A stretch of DNA of 35,726 nucleotides. Origin: CAZUDO01 sp964618895. Its GTDB lineage: Bacteria; Desulfobacterota; Binatia; DP-6. Both the position numbers and the translations under genes were made by a program. Each line of letters starts with the position of its first letter. Position 1 is the first letter of the stretch. The notes below the pieces were generated by a model that was not told where the DNA came from, did no database searches, and saw only the letters and a program-made list of their open reading frames with translations. The stretch covers positions 1-35,726 of the forward strand of contig CAZUDO010000037.1 in assembly GCA_964618895.1 (NCBI GenBank), written 5' to 3'. Positions 8,555-17,500 of the stretch are shown here, piece by piece.

Positions 8555-10225
8555 ATGCGTCGTTGCCGGATCGTGGCCGCCGTCGGGGCCGTGCTCGCGC
8601 TGTTCGTCTCCGGTCCGTCGCTCGCGGCCGAGGAGATCGTGCGGGCGACGCTCCGGGTCGGCTCCGGCGAGGCCGTCGTCGAGGCGACCATCGCCCGCGG
8701 CTGGCACGTGAACGCCCACCAGCCGCGCGACAAGTTCCTCATCCCGACCACGGTGGAATTCACGCCGCCGGTGGGTACGGTGCGCTACCCCACCCCGGTG
8801 GAGCGCAAGCTGGCCTTCTCGGGTGACGAGACGCTCCTCCTGTACGAAGGCACGGTGCGCATCGTCGCGACACGCAGCGGGGTGCCCGCCGGCCCGCTCC
8901 GGGCGAAGCTGCGCTACCAGGCGTGCGACGACACCCGCTGCCTGCCGCCGCGCACGATCGAGTTGACGGCGACCGATGTGCCGCCGGCCCCGGCCAGCGC
9001 CGCCGATGGCGGCAACGCGATCGCCGGCCTGGTCGAGCGGTGGGGATATCCACTCACGTTCGTATGGGTGGCCGTGCTCGGGCTCGCGTTGAACCTGACG
9101 CCGTGCGTGTACCCGCTCATTTCGGTCACGATCGCGTTCTTCGGCGGGCGCAGTGCCGCCGCCGGCGGGCGCGTCGTGGGGCGCGCGCTCCTCTACGTGC
9201 TCGGCATCTGCCTCACGTTCTCGGCCCTGGGCGTGGCGGCGGCGCTCACCGGGGCGCTCTTCGGCGCGGCCCTGCAGCAGCCGGTCGTGCTCGGCACGAT
9301 CGCGCTCCTCATGGCGGCGCTCGCCTGCGGCAACTTCGGGCTCTACCAGATCCGCATGCCGAGCGGCGTGATGCAGTTCGCGGGCCGGGGCGGTGAGGGG
9401 GCTTTCGGGGCGCTCTTCATGGGGCTCACCATGGGCATCGTCGCCGCGCCGTGCATCGGGCCGATCGTCGCGGCGCTGCTGCTCTTCGTGGGGGCGCAGC
9501 AGTCGGTGCCGCTCGGGTTCGGGCTCTTCTTCGCGCTCGCCGTGGGCATGGGCGCGCCGTACGTCGGCCTGGCGGTGGTCGCCGGGCGACTCCGCCGCCT
9601 GCCGCGCAGCGGGGCGTGGCTGGTGTGGATGGAGTGGCTGTTCGGCTTCCTGCTGCTCGGTCTGGCGCTCCACTTCGCCACCCCGCTCCTGCCCGCGCTC
9701 TGGACTCGCGTCGCATGGGCCGTGCTGCTCGGGAGCGCCGGCGTGATGCTGGGCTTTCGCGGTCCCGTGGCGCGGCCCGTGGTGCGCTGGGCGCGGGCGG
9801 TGGCCGGGGTGGTGGTGCTGGTGCTCGGCGTGAGCGGGCTGTTCGTGGCCGAGGGCGAGAGCCCGATCGCATGGACACCGTACTCCGACGACGCGCTGCA
9901 CCATGCCGCGGCCGAGAGCCGGCCGGTGTTCATCGATTTCCAGGCCGAGTGGTGCATCCCGTGCCGGGAGATGGACCACACCACCTTCCGCGATCCGGCG
10001 GTGGTGCGCGCGTCCGGGGCGTTCACCATGCTGCGTGCCGACGTGACCGCGCAGGACGAGCAGGCGACCACGCTCATGGAGCGCTTCCGCGTCGCCGGCG
10101 TGCCGACCTACGTGCTCCTCGGCCCCGACGGCGCGGAGCGCTGGCGGCAGGTAGGGTACGTGCCGGCCGCCGACCTGCTGCGCGCGCTCGGCACGCTCAC
10201 GACCCCGGACGCCAGTCGTGGCTGA
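8555..10225 (+). CDS. dsbD: Thiol:disulfide interchange protein DsbD
   Basis: DsbD carries electrons from cytoplasmic thioredoxin across the inner membrane to periplasmic disulfide isomerases and cytochrome maturation factors. All three modules are present in 556 residues. A signal peptide (to about residue 25) leads to the alpha domain with the Cys124/Cys129 pair in QACDDTRC. The membrane domain has about eight helices, with Cys184 in NLTPCVYP and Cys300 in AAPCIGP. The C-terminal thioredoxin-like gamma domain has CIPC (467-470) after FIDFQAEW. The start ATG 8555 is 11 bases after the ribBX stop and begins a proper signal sequence. It overlaps hslO by 8 bases, giving a redox pair with the redox-switched chaperone. 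Confidence 0.95.
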   Translation: MRRCRIVAAVGAVLALFVSGPSLAAEEIVRATLRVGSGEAVVEATIARGWHVNAHQPRDKFLIPTTVEFTPPVGTVRYPTPVERKLAFSGDETLLLYEGTVRIVATRSGVPAGPLRAKLRYQACDDTRCLPPRTIELTATDVPPAPASAADGGNAIAGLVERWGYPLTFVWVAVLGLALNLTPCVYPLISVTIAFFGGRSAAAGGRVVGRALLYVLGICLTFSALGVAAALTGALFGAALQQPVVLGTIALLMAALACGNFGLYQIRMPSGVMQFAGRGGEGAFGALFMGLTMGIVAAPCIGPIVAALLLFVGAQQSVPLGFGLFFALAVGMGAPYVGLAVVAGRLRRLPRSGAWLVWMEWLFGFLLLGLALHFATPLLPALWTRVAWAVLLGSAGVMLGFRGPVARPVVRWARAVAGVVVLVLGVSGLFVAEGESPIAWTPYSDDALHHAAAESRPVFIDFQAEWCIPCREMDHTTFRDPAVVRASGAFTMLRADVTAQDEQATTLMERFRVAGVPTYVLLGPDGAERWRQVGYVPAADLLRALGTLTTPDASRG

Positions 10226-11090
10226 CCGCCTGGCGCGTGCCATCACCGACGACGGCGCGGTGCGGGGCCTCGCCGTTGTGACGACCTCGTTGGTCGAGGA
10301 GGCACGCGTCCGGCACGGGACGCTGCCGACGGCCACCGCCGCACTCGGGCGCGCGCTCACGGCGGCCCTGCTGATGGGCGGCATGCTCAAGGACGGCGAG
10401 AGGATCTCGCTCGAGTTCAGTGGCGACGGGCCGCTCGGCCGCATGCTCGTCGACGCCACGCCCGACGGCGCCGTCCGCGGCTTCGTTGCCCGCCCGGCCA
10501 CGCATCTGCCGCCGCGCGCCGGCAAGCTCGACGTGGGTGGCGCGGTGGGGCGGGGCAGCCTGTGCGTCATGCGGACGCGGGTGGCGACGGCGCAGTTCTA
10601 TCGCAGCCTCGTGCCGCTGGTGTCGGGCGAGATCGGGGCCGACGTGGCGAGCTACCTCCTCACGTCGGAGCAGACGCCCTCGGTGGTGGCGGTGGGGGTG
10701 TACGTCGAGCCCGATGGCCGGGTCGGCGCCGCCGGTGGGTACCTCCTGCAGGCCATGCCGGGTGCCGACGCCGGCACGATCGACCGTCTGGAGGCGAACG
10801 TCGGCCAGGACGGCCGCCCGAGCGAACTCGTGCGCGCCGGCCTCGACGCCGCGGGGATGCTCGAGCGCATGCTCGCGGGCATCGCCATGCGGGTGCTTGC
10901 CGAGCAGCCGGTCGGGTTTCGTTGTCGTTGCAGCCACGAACGCGTGGCGGCGGCGATGGTCGCGATGGGGCGGGCGGAGCTGCAGGACGTGCTCGCCAGT
11001 GAGCGCCGCGCCGAGGTGGTGTGCGAGTTCTGCGCCACGCGCTACGTGGTGGAGGAGGCGGAGCTGCGCGCGTGCCTGGCGGGGATGTAG
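10218..11090 (+). CDS. hslO: Redox-regulated chaperone Hsp33
   Basis: Hsp33 is a cytoplasmic holdase activated by oxidation of a zinc-binding cysteine cluster; it protects unfolding proteins during oxidative and heat stress. The 290-residue protein has the N-terminal chaperone fold (ALTAALLMGGMLKDGERISL, GGYLLQAMPG) and the C-terminal redox switch with CRC (236-238) and CEFC (269-272), the complete CxC...CxxC zinc motif. The start is GTG 10218, inside the last codons of dsbD, suggesting translational coupling. This is the last gene of the glmU-to-hslO run; 117 bases without a recognisable gene separate it from the convergent TerB-like gene. Confidence 0.95.
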   Translation: MADRLARAITDDGAVRGLAVVTTSLVEEARVRHGTLPTATAALGRALTAALLMGGMLKDGERISLEFSGDGPLGRMLVDATPDGAVRGFVARPATHLPPRAGKLDVGGAVGRGSLCVMRTRVATAQFYRSLVPLVSGEIGADVASYLLTSEQTPSVVAVGVYVEPDGRVGAAGGYLLQAMPGADAGTIDRLEANVGQDGRPSELVRAGLDAAGMLERMLAGIAMRVLAEQPVGFRCRCSHERVAAAMVAMGRAELQDVLASERRAEVVCEFCATRYVVEEAELRACLAGM

Positions 11091-11207
11091 GGCGAGGCGG
11101 GTTGGGATGTCGCGCAGCGGATGTGTCAGGAGTGACCCGTCATCATGGGGGCAACGGCTCGTTGTGCCGGCGGACGGGGCGCGGCGAGCATTTGCTCTCG
11201 GGTGTCG

Positions 11208-11813
11208 TCAGGCGGCGGGCGGCGCCTCGTCGTCTCGCGGGAGGGTCGGCGCGAGCTTGGCCTCGATCGTCTCGAGCAAGGTGCGCTCGTCCGCCGACAC
11301 CCTCGGTCCGATCCCGAGGACGCCTCGAGACGCTCCCGCGATCTCGTAACAGCAGACGAGGAGGTTGCGCCTGGCGACCTCACGTTCGGGGGTCGGTAGC
11401 GCATCGAGGAGGCGTCGGAGCACCTGCAGCGTTCGGCCGAAGAACTCAGCCGGCGGTGCGGAGTCGAGCCACTGCACGAGCTGCCGGTGGCCGGCGGAAC
11501 CGACCTCGATCCCCCGGCCACGCGCGGCAGCCTCGATACGGTCACGCTCCCGGGCCGTCAGGCGGCCCTCGGCCCACGCCACGTGCACGAGCGGCACGAC
11601 GTACACGAGTGGGACGGTCTCGGGGGTGTACCCCAGCTCCTGGAGTGCCCGTGCGAGGTCGTCGTCTTCGACCCCGGCTGCCTGCCGGATGTTCTGTCGT
11701 TCCGCCTCGAGCGCGGCCGAGCGGTGCATCTTCTCGAGCAGAGAGAGCTCCTGCCGACGGAAGAACTCCTCCTCCTGCGTGCGGCGTCGTTCTTCGAAGA
11801 GTGCCTTCTCCAT
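11208..11813 (-). CDS. TerB-like domain protein with N-terminal coiled coil
   Basis: The 201-residue product has an N-terminal charged helix (EKALFEERRRTQEEEFFRRQE, broken here by no Gly or Pro) likely to form a coiled coil, followed by an all-helical domain with LVHVAWAEGRLTARERDRI. That pattern is typical of TerB/DjlA-like domains (tellurite-resistance superfamily), which are helical and usually have acidic, possibly metal-binding loops. No enzymatic role is evident. The start was moved to ATG 11813 because it has AAAGGAGG about 8 bases upstream; longer forms lack a site. It is the third gene of a minus-strand run after hpf and the carrier-like gene, 49 bases from the latter. Confidence 0.7.
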   Translation of the reverse strand: MEKALFEERRRTQEEEFFRRQELSLLEKMHRSAALEAERQNIRQAAGVEDDDLARALQELGYTPETVPLVYVVPLVHVAWAEGRLTARERDRIEAAARGRGIEVGSAGHRQLVQWLDSAPPAEFFGRTLQVLRRLLDALPTPEREVARRNLLVCCYEIAGASRGVLGIGPRVSADERTLLETIEAKLAPTLPRDDEAPPAA

Positions 11814-11862
11814 GATCGATCCTCCTTTGCAGTATCGCCACCGTAGGGTTGCCGTGCCATGG

Positions 11863-12699
11863 TCATTCCTCCTGGACGAGCATTCCGCCGACCGGCCCGC
11901 CGGCCCCCCCCGTATCACGGCGGACGCTCACGCCGACCCCGCGGCGCTCGAGCCAGGCGAGCTCGCCCCGGATCGCGGCGAGGTCCCCGTCCTCGGCGCT
12001 CGTCGAGACGGTGAGGTCGAGGTGCCCGCCGCGGCCCGCATGGGCTGCGTCCTCCCCGATGATCTGGAGGGCGTACGGTGTCAGCACGTCTGCGCGCTCG
12101 GGGCTGCCGGATGCTCCCGCGCCTGCGGGGACGACGCGCGACCTGGCGGTGAGGGGATGCGACCGCATCAGCTCACCCCGCTGACGGCCATCGAGGGACA
12201 TCAGAACGGTGTCCACGAGGTCCCGGTACGTCCGGATCTCATTGATCCGACGCTCCGGCACGGCGATGGCGAATTCCGACTCGATGACGAGGGTGAGCTC
12301 CAGCAGGTCGAGAGAGTCCGCAGCGAGCTCGTCCGTGAGCGACACCTCGGGCACCAGCTCCTCGACATCGACACCGAGTTGGTCGGCGACGAGCCGCCGC
12401 ATGCGTGGCTCCACAGCCGCTTGTAGTCCTTCCTGGCTCGCACCGGAGCGTCCGCGAGCGCTGCCGTCCAGCCAACCTAGTGGCGGGATGGCAACCTCGT
12501 ACTCCAATGCTTCGTCCACACGCGACGGCGGCGCGTTGGGCTCCCGAGTAGCCACGAGCCTGGACGTGGCCCGGGGGACGAGCGGGCGGTTCGGGCCCGG
12601 CCCGGCTCCGTGCCGTGCGCGCGCTGGAACCACCATGGTTGCCAGCACACCGATCGTGATGAGCACCGATCCCAGCATTGTCCGCATCGTTGCTCCCAT
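11863..12699 (-). CDS. Acyl-carrier-like protein with N-terminal signal/membrane segment
   Basis: The 278-residue product begins with a hydrophobic stretch (about residues 8-26, LGSVLITIGVLATMVVPARA) that looks like a signal peptide with an ARA cleavage site or a membrane anchor. A Pro/Arg-rich linker follows. About residues 93-168 form a clear carrier-protein domain: MRRLVADQLGVDVEELVPE, then LTDELAADSLDLLELTLVIE with the phosphopantetheine Ser129 in DSL, then FAIAVPE. The last 80 residues (VLTPYALQIIGEDA, LAWLERRGVGVSVRR) are unrecognised. ATG 12699 has GAGGGGG at proper spacing, so the N-terminus is believable. An exported or anchored ACP is odd because carrier proteins are loaded in the cytoplasm. 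The domain call is strong; the function is unknown. Confidence 0.75.
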   Translation of the reverse strand: MGATMRTMLGSVLITIGVLATMVVPARARHGAGPGPNRPLVPRATSRLVATREPNAPPSRVDEALEYEVAIPPLGWLDGSARGRSGASQEGLQAAVEPRMRRLVADQLGVDVEELVPEVSLTDELAADSLDLLELTLVIESEFAIAVPERRINEIRTYRDLVDTVLMSLDGRQRGELMRSHPLTARSRVVPAGAGASGSPERADVLTPYALQIIGEDAAHAGRGGHLDLTVSTSAEDGDLAAIRGELAWLERRGVGVSVRRDTGGAGGPVGGMLVQEE

Positions 12700-12793
12700 C
12701 GTCTTGCCCCCTCAGAAGAGTCCCGCCGGCTGCGAGCGCCGATCCGCGCCGAACGGCTCGGCGCAGGCACGGGGGTGTCGCGCTGCATGACCC

Positions 12794-13153
12794 TCACCAC
12801 GTGCCGGCCGCCCAAGCTGGGTGTCCCTTCCTCGGTGTCATCGTCGCCCCATCGCGCAGCCGTTCGATCTCCCGCTGCACCGAGCGCCCGATGCGGTCCG
12901 CCGCGCCGTCGATCGCGGCATACAGGTCGGGATGCGTATCCTCGACCACGATCTCGCCCATGGGCCGCACCCGCACGGCGATGCGGCACCGCTTGTCGAC
13001 GCCGCCCCGCGGACCGTTCACGTCCGCCACCCGTACGCTCACGCGGGTGACGCGGCCGTCGAAACGCCCGACGGCGAACTGCACGCGCCGCTCCACGCGC
13101 TCCAGCAGGGCGGGTGTGAGCGTGATGTTCTGACCGCGAATGTCGAGGTGCAT
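12794..13153 (-). CDS. HPF/RaiA-family ribosome-associated protein
   Basis: Proteins of this family bind the 30S subunit and promote ribosome hibernation or dimer formation in slow growth. The 119-residue product begins MHLDIRGQNITLTPALLERV and continues VSVRVADVNGPRGGVDKRC, with the beta-alpha-beta-alpha layout of the S30AE domain. It lacks the long-HPF C-terminal dimerisation domain; the short basic tail RKGHPAWAAGTW is not that domain. ATG 13153 has AAGGAGG a few bases upstream; the longer in-frame start does not. It is the first gene of a three-gene minus-strand run. A 94-base gap before the carrier-like gene contains no gene I can see. Confidence 0.85.
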   Translation of the reverse strand: MHLDIRGQNITLTPALLERVERRVQFAVGRFDGRVTRVSVRVADVNGPRGGVDKRCRIAVRVRPMGEIVVEDTHPDLYAAIDGAADRIGRSVQREIERLRDGATMTPRKGHPAWAAGTW

Positions 13154-13271
13154 CAGGAGCCTCCTTCGTCTCAACCGTTTGCGCCCTCCACAGATAGGGG
13201 CACCTCGGCCGCGAAACAAATGGATAATATCGGCGTGACGCTATGGAAAAATCGATGTAGGCTCCCGCCCC
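13154..13271. promoter_or_regulatory. Divergent promoter region, hpf / nhaR
   Basis: This 118-base gap lies between divergently transcribed genes and is the most AT-rich short stretch nearby. On the plus strand GATAAT at 13223-13228 resembles a -10 box. On the minus strand the same site reads TATTAT, with a T-rich -35 candidate about 16-17 bases upstream. LysR-type regulators commonly bind such regions, so NhaR may control both directions. No experimental support is visible in the sequence. Confidence 0.35.
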
Positions 13272-14192
13272 ATGGAGTGGCTCAACTATCACCACCTGCT
13301 TTACTTCTGGACGGTGGCCCGCGAGGGCAGCGTCACGCGCGCCGCGGCGCAGCTACGACTCGGGCAACCGACCGTCAGCACGCAGATCCGAACGCTGGAG
13401 GAGGCACTCGGCGAGAAGCTCTTCACGCGTGTGGGCCGCACCCTCGCGCTGACCGAGGTTGGTCGCGTCGTGTTCCGCTATGCAGACGAGATATTCTCCC
13501 TCGGTCGCGACCTGCTCGACACGCTCAAGAACCGACCCACGGGTCGGCCGATCCGCTTCGTCGTCGGGATCGCCGACGTCATCCCCAAGCTGATCGCCTA
13601 CCGCCTCCTCCAGCCGGCAGTCGAGCTTGGTGAGCCCGTGCGCCTCGTGTGCCGCGAAGACAAGGGCGATCGCCTGCTGGCGGAGCTCGCGGTCCACGGG
13701 CTCGACCTGGTGCTGACCGATGCGCCCCTCGGGCCAACGCACAAGATCCGGGCGTTCAACCACCTGCTCGGCGAGTGCGGCGTGACGTTCTTCGGCACGG
13801 CGCGGCTCGCGCGGACCTACCGGCGCGGCTTCCCGCGCTCGCTCAACGGTGCGCCGGTGCTGCTCCCCACGGACAACACGGCCGTCCGCCGATCGTTCGA
13901 GCAGTGGTTCGACGCCGAGGGCATCCGGCCGGTCATCGTCAGCGAATTCGAGGACAGTAGCTTGCTGAAAGCGTTTGGGAGCGCCGGCGTGGGGCTCTTC
14001 CCCGCGCCGTCAGCCATCGAAAAGGAGATCCGGCGGCAGTACGGCGTGGAGATCATCGGCCGGGTCGACCGCGTGCGGGAGCGCTTCTACGCGATCTCCG
14101 TCGAGCGCAGGCTGAAGCACCCGGCGGTCGTTGCGGTCGTCGAGGCGGCGCGCGGGACGGTGTTCGTCGCGGAGAAGGCGGCGCGGGGTTGA
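13272..14192 (+). CDS. nhaR: LysR-type transcriptional regulator, NhaR-like
   Basis: The 306-residue cytoplasmic DNA-binding protein begins MEWLNYHHLLYFWTVAREGS and VTRAAAQLRLGQPTVSTQIR, the winged-helix segment typical of NhaR, which in enteric bacteria activates the Na+/H+ antiporter gene nhaA in response to sodium. The effector-binding domain (about residues 90-300) has IRFVVGIADVIPK, LVLTDAPLGP and GVGLFPAPSAIE, all NhaR-like. No antiporter gene is adjacent, so its target may be distant or may be the divergent hpf run. The ATG is the first in frame after the divergent promoter. Confidence 0.88.
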   Translation: MEWLNYHHLLYFWTVAREGSVTRAAAQLRLGQPTVSTQIRTLEEALGEKLFTRVGRTLALTEVGRVVFRYADEIFSLGRDLLDTLKNRPTGRPIRFVVGIADVIPKLIAYRLLQPAVELGEPVRLVCREDKGDRLLAELAVHGLDLVLTDAPLGPTHKIRAFNHLLGECGVTFFGTARLARTYRRGFPRSLNGAPVLLPTDNTAVRRSFEQWFDAEGIRPVIVSEFEDSSLLKAFGSAGVGLFPAPSAIEKEIRRQYGVEIIGRVDRVRERFYAISVERRLKHPAVVAVVEAARGTVFVAEKAARG

Positions 14193-14391
14193 GAGAGCAC
14201 GGGTCTCACGGCGTCGTCCAGACGCACGAGATGCGTGCCCCGCGGCCAGGGGCCTTCCAGCGGCTCGAGCCACAGGACTTGAGCGCCGTAAGCGATGCTC
14301 TCGGCTGCCACGACCCGGCAGAACACGCACCGGCGGAAGTCGGGGGGAGAGACGTAGTCGCCCACCCGGCGTGGTCCGTAGTGCGGGGCGT

Positions 14392-14407
<16 letters not shown>
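14087..14407 (-). CDS. Possible small orphan protein with a CxxC pair
   Basis: A minus-strand frame from GTG 14407 (overlapping the ald stop by 16 bases) reads VGDYVSPPDFRRCVFCRVVA and then WLEPLEGPWPRGTHLVRLDD, with third-position G/C preference through that part. The CVFC pair could bind metal. Its 3' end, to the stop at 14087, overlaps the end of convergent nhaR by about 100 bases, which argues against the full frame or suggests a truncated gene. I recognise no family. It might be a short downstream partner of ald or chance coding in GC-rich DNA. Confidence 0.3.
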
Positions 14408-15492
<1,085 letters not shown>

Positions 15493-15525
15493 AGGTGTCA
15501 GTTGATCAGGGGCTGCGGTCCCCGT

Positions 15526-17388
15526 CTACTTGCAGATCACGTTCGCGCCGCCGTTCTTGAGCGCGCAGCTGGGGGCCGGCTCTGGCCCCGGAAACGTCGC
15601 CGTGCCGCACTGCCCGCTCGCGGCCGTGGGCGGGTCGAGCACGACCGTAGCCGACAGGGGCAGGTCGAGGCCGAACGTCTGGTACGCGAATGCGCCTTTG
15701 ACGACGTACCGCACGTGTCCCGGGCTGATGTTGGAGCGGTCCTCGACCTTGATCTTGAAGACGCCAGCCGGGCTGACGTGCGCCTGCGGGAAGCCGGTTC
15801 GATCGACCCACACCCACTTGGTGCCGAAGGTGTTGGCGCGCGCGGTCCAGCCGATGCGCGGCGGGTCGACGAATGCGCCGCCGGCGATGGTCACGTCGAG
15901 CAGGTTGCGGGTGGGGTTGTCGAGCCGGAAGCGGATGCCGTTCGCCAGCGGGTCGAGCCCGGGGTTCAACGGAACCGGCAGGGGCAGCTCGCCGGCAAGG
16001 GTGAGCCTGCTCCGCGGCCCGACGACCTTGATGCGCGCTGCGGTCGCGGGCACGCCGCCCGTGCACGGGTCCACCGCGTCACACTGGCCGTCGGCGTCGC
16101 CGTCCGCGGTGCAGCAGGCCGGGTCGCAGCCGTCGCCGCCGACGGTGTTGCCATCGTCGCAGTCCTCGCCGCCCTCGGGCGCGCCGTTGCCGCACGTCGG
16201 GCCCAGGTAGCGCGCCACCGTGAAGTCGCCGGCCAGAATCAGTTTGCCGTCTCCCTGGCGCGCGACGGCGGTGGCCACGTGCCCGTCGTTGCCGACCAGA
16301 GTGGTCACCACGCCGGCGTCGCCGAACGAGGGGTCGAGCGTCCCGTCGGTGCGGTAGCGCGCGGCGGCAAAGCCGTAGGGCAGGAAGAGGATGCCGCCGG
16401 CGGCCACGAGCTGCCCGTCCGGCTGGAGCAGGAGCGCGTTGGCCTCGGCGGCTTGCGGAAAGGCGGTGGTCACCAGGCCGCCCGTGCCGAAGGTCGGATC
16501 GAGCGTGCCGCTAGCGTCGTAGCGCGCGAGGGCGAAGTCGCCGTTCGTGACCAGGGCCTTGCCGGCGGCCACGATACGGCCGTCGGGCTGCACCACGACG
16601 GCACGCCCCTCGGCGGCGACCCCGAACGAGGTGGTGACCTGGCCGCCGGTCCCGAACGTTGCATCGAGGGTACCGTCGGACAGGTAGCGGGCCAACGCAA
16701 ACTGGCCCGACGCGAAGCCGGCGGCGACCAGCTTCCCGTCCGGCTGCAGCGCCAGCCCGTGGGCCTCGGCCGACGTGCCCGGGAACGCCGTCGTGGCTAC
16801 GCCCCCGCTGCCGAACGACCCGTCGGCGGTCCCGTCGGCGAGGTAGCGCGCGAGGGCGAATATCGACGGCGCCGAGGTCGTACCGGCGAGCACGATGCGG
16901 CCGTCGGGCTGGACGACGAGGGCGAACGCGTAGTCGTCGGCGCCCGCCAAGTCGGTGATGACGCGGCCACTGGTCCCGAAGCCGAAGTCGACGCTGCCGT
17001 TGGCGTTGAAGCGGGCCAGATGGAAGAAATTGTCCGGGTCGGAGGTGGAGCCGGCGACCAGCAGCTTGCCGTCGGGCTGCAGGGCCAGCGCGGCGATGCG
17101 CACGCTCTGCGGTGCCGCCACCAACCCGCCGGTGCCGAACGACGCGTCGGGCGTGCCGTCGGCCAGGTAGCGCGTCAGGAATATCCCGCCACCGCTGCCG
17201 CCGGCGACGAGGATTTTTCCGTCGGGCTGCACCACCACGCCGGAGCCGACGGTAGTGATGCCGGCGACGCTCACGCGGCCGCCGACGCCGAACGTCGGGT
17301 CGAGCAACCCGGCGGGCAGCGCGCGCGCGCCGCCGGGCACGCAGAGCGTGAAGGCACAGAAAACCCAAACAGCCCTGGCGCGCGGCAT
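15526..17388 (-). CDS. Secreted delta-60 repeat protein with Cys-rich linker
   Basis: The 620-residue product carries a signal peptide (VWVFCAFTLCVPGGARA). Seven units of about 60 residues follow, each with a QPDGKxxxAG core and an FALARYxxDGTLDxxFGTGG end; this delta-60 repeat is believed to fold as a beta-propeller. Next comes a Cys-rich segment, CGNGAPEGGEDCDDGNT and GDGCDPACC, the myxobacterial-type repeat. A C-terminal domain of about 150 residues, of a type I associate with secreted deltaproteobacterial proteins, ends in Cys-containing SCALKNGGANVICK. No enzyme motif is visible. It probably acts outside the cell or on the outer membrane. The start at 17388 was chosen to place Met immediately before the signal; an in-frame upstream ATG adds 38 unlikely residues. 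Confidence 0.85.
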   Translation of the reverse strand: MPRARAVWVFCAFTLCVPGGARALPAGLLDPTFGVGGRVSVAGITTVGSGVVVQPDGKILVAGGSGGGIFLTRYLADGTPDASFGTGGLVAAPQSVRIAALALQPDGKLLVAGSTSDPDNFFHLARFNANGSVDFGFGTSGRVITDLAGADDYAFALVVQPDGRIVLAGTTSAPSIFALARYLADGTADGSFGSGGVATTAFPGTSAEAHGLALQPDGKLVAAGFASGQFALARYLSDGTLDATFGTGGQVTTSFGVAAEGRAVVVQPDGRIVAAGKALVTNGDFALARYDASGTLDPTFGTGGLVTTAFPQAAEANALLLQPDGQLVAAGGILFLPYGFAAARYRTDGTLDPSFGDAGVVTTLVGNDGHVATAVARQGDGKLILAGDFTVARYLGPTCGNGAPEGGEDCDDGNTVGGDGCDPACCTADGDADGQCDAVDPCTGGVPATAARIKVVGPRSRLTLAGELPLPVPLNPGLDPLANGIRFRLDNPTRNLLDVTIAGGAFVDPPRIGWTARANTFGTKWVWVDRTGFPQAHVSPAGVFKIKVEDRSNISPGHVRYVVKGAFAYQTFGLDLPLSATVVLDPPTAASGQCGTATFPGPEPAPSCALKNGGANVICK

Positions 17389-17500
17389 CGAGCGACTCTC
17401 GCCCGCCGTTGTCGCGGCTGTCAAGGGAAAACTGCCGCGATCCTGGGGGTCTGCGAACGTTGACGGGCACGGGCTGGCAGGCTGAGATACCGCGCGCCTC

